Shown piece by piece: positions 63,443 through 64,000 of a DNA stretch of 64,000 nt. The DNA comes from Cesiribacteraceae bacterium YIM B00369 (GTDB taxonomy: Bacteria; Bacteroidota; Bacteroidia; Cytophagales; Cyclobacteriaceae). The notes under the pieces were generated by a model, which ran no database searches, was not told the DNA's origin, and saw nothing but the letters and a program-made list of their open reading frames with translations. How positions within the stretch are numbered: the first letter of the stretch is position 1; each line of letters starts with the position of its first letter. The DNA is taken from NCBI GenBank assembly GCA_017948555.1, contig JAFMYY010000011.1, forward strand, positions 1 through 64,000. The letters run 5' to 3'. Made by a program: the position numbers and the translations under genes.

Positions 63443-63640
63443 ATGAATAAATCCTATCGCTTTTTTAACAATCTGTTTTTAGCTACCGGTGCAATCTGGT
63501 TGCCTTCAGGTTTGTCAATTGTATGCTTTAATCTGCATTTCAGAGAGCAGGAAATAATGGTTACTTTGATTTTGCCTGTAGCGTATGCAATTGTGAAGAT
63601 TTTTGATGACAGAAAGGTGGAAAAGAATCCTCCTGCATAA
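63443..63640 (+). CDS. small membrane protein, unknown
   Basis: 65 residues with two hydrophobic segments (about 9-28 and 37-51) and a charged C-terminal tail (KIFDDRKVEKNPP). Not recognised. May be co-transcribed with the preceding small membrane gene. Converges on the truncated DUF3891 gene nine bases away. Confidence 0.55.
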   Translation: MNKSYRFFNNLFLATGAIWLPSGLSIVCFNLHFREQEIMVTLILPVAYAIVKIFDDRKVEKNPPA

Positions 63641-63649
63641 GGATTTTTT

Positions 63650-64000
63650 TTACTCTTTTCTGAAAACCCACACCTTTTCCTCCACACCGGCACCCAGAAG
63701 AGCTTTGGCTAATTCGTTATCATTTTTAAACTGCAGCTGCTCCAGGGTGCGGGCTTCTGCCCAAACTTTAAATTCCTCTTCTTCAAAAGGCCAGGGATCC
63801 ACTCCTATGCTTTTATCTTTTCGCTGCCATATAAAGTTGGTGTTACCTTCTGTATCTTCATATACCTCCAGGCGGCGCTGGCCGGCAGGCAGCTGGTTCT
63901 TGCAAAGGATGAGGGAGCAGCGGTCGTTCCACTGGAGGATATTATAAGCTTTTTCAGCTTCGGTTTTGCTGATGTGAAGCGACTTTAACCAGCTTCGCTG
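63650..64000 (-). CDS. DUF3891 family protein, 5' part outside the window
   Basis: Open to the right edge: 116 codons, ending ...EEKVWVFRKE and TAA at 63652-63650. The sequence includes SKTEAEKAYNILQWNDRCSLILC, in parts, and DPWPFEEEEFKVWAEARTLEQLQF, which match the C-terminal half of DUF3891 proteins as I recall them. No stop interrupts it. Cytoplasmic; function unknown. Confidence 0.78.
   Translation of the reverse strand, partial: QRSWLKSLHISKTEAEKAYNILQWNDRCSLILCKNQLPAGQRRLEVYEDTEGNTNFIWQRKDKSIGVDPWPFEEEEFKVWAEARTLEQLQFKNDNELAKALLGAGVEEKVWVFRKE

Overview
The window is a stretch of chromosome from a member of the Bacteroidota, most likely the Cytophagales/Hymenobacteraceae side. Evidence seen in the sequence: several Bacteroidota-type promoters (TAnnTTTG at -7, in one case with a TTG 19 nt upstream), few Shine-Dalgarno sequences, Bacteroidota-typical families (DUF6150, DUF6702, DUF4412, DUF3857/transglutaminase, PorT-like barrels, SPOR proteins, TlpA-like proteins) and class-typical lipoprotein signals. 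Base composition is fairly even and genes are dense. I see no phage, no intact insertion sequence, no CRISPR array and no rRNA; two tRNA genes are present. Genus was not determined.

Layout. 1-9.5 kb: tpiA, a DUF6150 repeat protein, prmA (TTG start), a 1601-residue secreted protein of unknown function, an M20 dipeptidase and a small acidic protein. 9.5-15.4 kb: a VOC protein with a small partner, a 512-residue helical protein behind a 530-bp AT-rich leader, a sugar nucleotidyltransferase and a ClC chloride transporter with CBS domains. 15.4-16.6 kb: two thioredoxin-fold genes in one operon. 16.7-25.2 kb, mostly minus strand: a GH3-family gene, lptB, recJ, rmuC, a SPOR protein and fumC, with a 37-residue membrane protein between recJ and rmuC. 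25.4-32.8 kb: a PAS histidine kinase, a DUF1963 protein, a DUF3857/transglutaminase protein, an LTA4H-like M1 lipoprotein peptidase and a stand-alone receiver. 32.9-45.2 kb, all minus: M23 peptidase, copper P-type ATPase, a lipoprotein, DsbD, an alpha/beta hydrolase with a phosphoribosyltransferase, an NAD(P)-binding protein, a DUF4412 protein and a SpoU-class RNA methylase. 45.3-48.4 kb: mutS, tRNA-Gly(GCC), tRNA-Leu(TAA). 48.6-54.8 kb: a lipoprotein with a pentapeptide repeat tract and a broken 3' half, small proteins, a barrel protein, MoxR and a TlpA-like protein without cysteines. 54.8-64 kb: polA, a barrel protein, a 2'-5' RNA ligase-like protein, a DUF6702/HupE/M1 peptidase group, two small membrane proteins and a truncated DUF3891 gene.

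Genes that plausibly work together: DNA maintenance is represented by recJ, rmuC, mutS and polA. Envelope work is represented by lptB (LPS export), M23, DsbD and TlpA-like thiol proteins, barrels, SPOR and the very large secreted protein. CopA and DsbD may share copper/thiol homeostasis. The phosphoribosyltransferase and hydrolase resemble a protein that is a single fusion in mycobacteria.

The most unusual signals are: (1) short runs of a 7-nt repeat carrying TAC every 7 bases directly in front of the start codons of tpiA, the GH3 gene, copA and mutS, with related copies near lptB/recJ; (2) a lipoprotein gene whose second lipocalin-like domain is cut off by a stop codon and then broken by two frame changes; (3) the unknown 1601-residue secreted protein; and (4) a 20-bp perfect inverted repeat downstream of the hydrolase gene.
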